Assembly: GCA_026990035.1 (NCBI GenBank)
Contig: JALSIM010000009.1
Span: 1 to 64,000 of the forward strand
Direction: 5' to 3'
Source of the DNA: Alphaproteobacteria bacterium
GTDB taxonomy: Bacteria; Pseudomonadota; Alphaproteobacteria; Geminicoccales; Geminicoccaceae
Length of the DNA stretch: 64,000 nt
The notes beneath the pieces were generated by a model that had not been told where the DNA came from, did no database searches, and saw only the letters and a program-made list of their open reading frames with translations. Positions within the stretch are counted from its first letter, which is position 1, and each line of letters starts with the position of its first letter. This document shows, in pieces, positions 62,973 through 64,000 of this stretch. Both the position numbers and the translations under genes were made by a program.

Positions 62973-64000
62973 TCACTCCGCAGGGGTGGGCAGCGGCGCC
63001 CCTGAGCCGCGTCGCGGATGCCGCCGGCCGGCGAGCCGGGCGCGCAGGCGACCGGCGTGTTCGTGCAGGTTGACGCCCAGCATCAGCAGACAGGGGGTGA
63101 GCACCAGGGTGAGGAGGGTGGCGAAGGCGAGACCGCCGGCCACCGCCGAGGAAAGCTGCACCCACCAGTCGGTGGAGGGACCGCCGATGGTGATCCGGCG
63201 GCCGAGGAGATCGATGTTGAGCCGCAGCACCATCGGCATCAGCCCGAGACTGGTGGTGACGGTGGTCAGCAGCACCGGGCGCAGACGCTGGGCACCGGTC
63301 CGCAGGACGGCATCGTAGGCGGCGAAGCCGCGCCGGCGGAGCTCGTTGTAGGTGTCGATCAGAACGATGTTGTTGTTGACGACGATGCCGGCCAGCGCGA
63401 TCACCCCGACCCCGCTCATGACGATGCCGAAGGGCTGACCGGTGGCCAGCAGCCCGAGCAGCACGCCGACGGTGGAGAAGAGCACCGCGCTCAGGATCAG
63501 CAGCGCCTGGTAGAAACTGTTGAACTGGGTGACCAGGATGATGGCGATGAGGAACAGGGCCACCGCGAAGGCCCGGACGAGGAAGGCCCGGGCCTCGGCC
63601 TGCTCCGCGTCCTCGCCCTCGAAGTCGATCCGCACCGCGGGGTCGAAATCCTGCGTCGCCACCCAGGCTTTGAGCCGGCGGACCACATCGTCGACCAGCA
63701 CCCCCTCGCGGACGTCGGCCGAAACGGTGACGCTGCGGCGCCCGTCGACCCGTTCGATGTCGCCGACCCGCGGCCGCGGCCGCCATTCGACGAAGGTGGA
63801 GAGGGGTACGGTGCCGCGGGGGGTGTTGACCACCAGCTCGTCGAACGCGCCGAGACCGCGCTTGTCGGCCGGGAAGCGGGCCCGGATCTCGACCTCGTCC
63901 TCGACATCCTCGGGCCGGTAGGTGCCGAGCAGGATGCCGTTGGTGACGAGCTGGACGGTCGCTCCCACACCGGCGATGTCGCTGCCGAAACGGCTCGCCT
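62973..64000 (-). CDS. RND-family efflux permease, C-terminal part (gene enters from outside the window)
   Basis: The frame is open from the window edge to a stop at 62973, giving the last 342 residues of an AcrB/MMPL-like RND pump, which is normally about 1,000-1,050. It includes a periplasmic section (TYRPEDVEDEVEIRARFPAD), then helices with NSFYQALLILSAVLFSTVGV, the family block GIVVNNNIVLIDTYNELRRR, GAQRLRPVLLTTVTTSLGLM, and GLAFATLLTLVLTPCLLMLG. It would export toxic compounds by proton antiport with a membrane-fusion protein and an outer-membrane channel, which are not in the window. Confidence 0.95.
   Translation of the reverse strand, partial: ASRFGSDIAGVGATVQLVTNGILLGTYRPEDVEDEVEIRARFPADKRGLGAFDELVVNTPRGTVPLSTFVEWRPRPRVGDIERVDGRRSVTVSADVREGVLVDDVVRRLKAWVATQDFDPAVRIDFEGEDAEQAEARAFLVRAFAVALFLIAIILVTQFNSFYQALLILSAVLFSTVGVLLGLLATGQPFGIVMSGVGVIALAGIVVNNNIVLIDTYNELRRRGFAAYDAVLRTGAQRLRPVLLTTVTTSLGLMPMVLRLNIDLLGRRITIGGPSTDWWVQLSSAVAGGLAFATLLTLVLTPCLLMLGVNLHEHAGRLRARLAGRRHPRRGSGAPLPTPAE

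Overview
The window is about 64 kb of very GC-rich, densely packed chromosomal DNA from an alphaproteobacterium. Family markers that are typical of that class support this: a GapR/DUF2312 nucleoid protein, the F1-ATPase inhibitor zeta (DUF1476), a DUF1674/SDHAF4-like protein, Usg, DUF2189, and the ethylmalonyl-CoA pathway enzymes Ccr, Ecm and Mcd. The gene orders recA-alaS and tol-pal-cpoB-tilS-ftsH also fit. I cannot name a genus; a Rhodospirillales-like lineage is a reasonable guess. I found no tRNA, rRNA, insertion sequence, prophage or CRISPR array.

Layout. 1-9.7 kb: alaS (cut by the window edge), recA, a DMT transporter, a coupled pair for ATP synthase inhibition and SDH assembly, a quinone oxidoreductase, a FemAB-like acyltransferase, groESL with a CIRCE operator, and usg. 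9.7-14.6 kb: ccoNOQP for the high-affinity cbb3 oxidase, with a divergent DUF2189 membrane gene. 14.8-22.8 kb: a glutamine synthetase homologue, gapR, three tandem GT4 glycosyltransferases, a divergent flippase and tenA; a perfect TTGAC-N4-GTCAA box lies between the glycosyltransferases and the flippase. 22.8-31.9 kb: two secreted Cys-containing proteins, then the ethylmalonyl-CoA cluster (ccrA, an NMO-family gene and mcd on one strand, ecm on the other), then a Clp-fold membrane protease coupled to a rhomboid. 32-38 kb: an ECF-like sigma factor, a small membrane protein, a class III aminotransferase, hemH, zapE and ackA.

38-50.4 kb is one long minus-strand block: yebC-ruvC-ruvA-ruvB-ybgC-tolQRAB-pal-cpoB-tilS-ftsH, largely joined by 4-nt start/stop overlaps. 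50.6-53.3 kb: a PilZ protein, an AT-richer gap ending in a likely small RNA, then yggT, a DUF167 gene and folD. 53.3-62.5 kb: phenylacetate catabolism (paaK, paaI, paaH, paaG, paaN and an enoyl-CoA hydratase), interrupted by a DUF482-like acyltransferase and an ATP-grasp gene. The window ends inside an RND efflux permease.

Working together: phenylacetate breakdown yields acetyl-CoA and succinyl-CoA; the ethylmalonyl-CoA pathway assimilates acetyl-CoA; ackA and the cbb3 oxidase handle overflow and microaerobic respiration. The most unusual feature is ccrA, whose reading frame starts with a DNA-binding-type helix-turn-helix of about 62 residues fused to a full-length crotonyl-CoA carboxylase/reductase. 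A perfect palindrome with 10-bp arms sits 40 bp upstream, between ccrA and divergent ecm. This suggests a self-regulating metabolic enzyme. Other leads are a glycosyltransferase fused to a four-Cys DUF6455-like domain, a second degenerate CIRCE element, and the predicted ~70-nt RNA.
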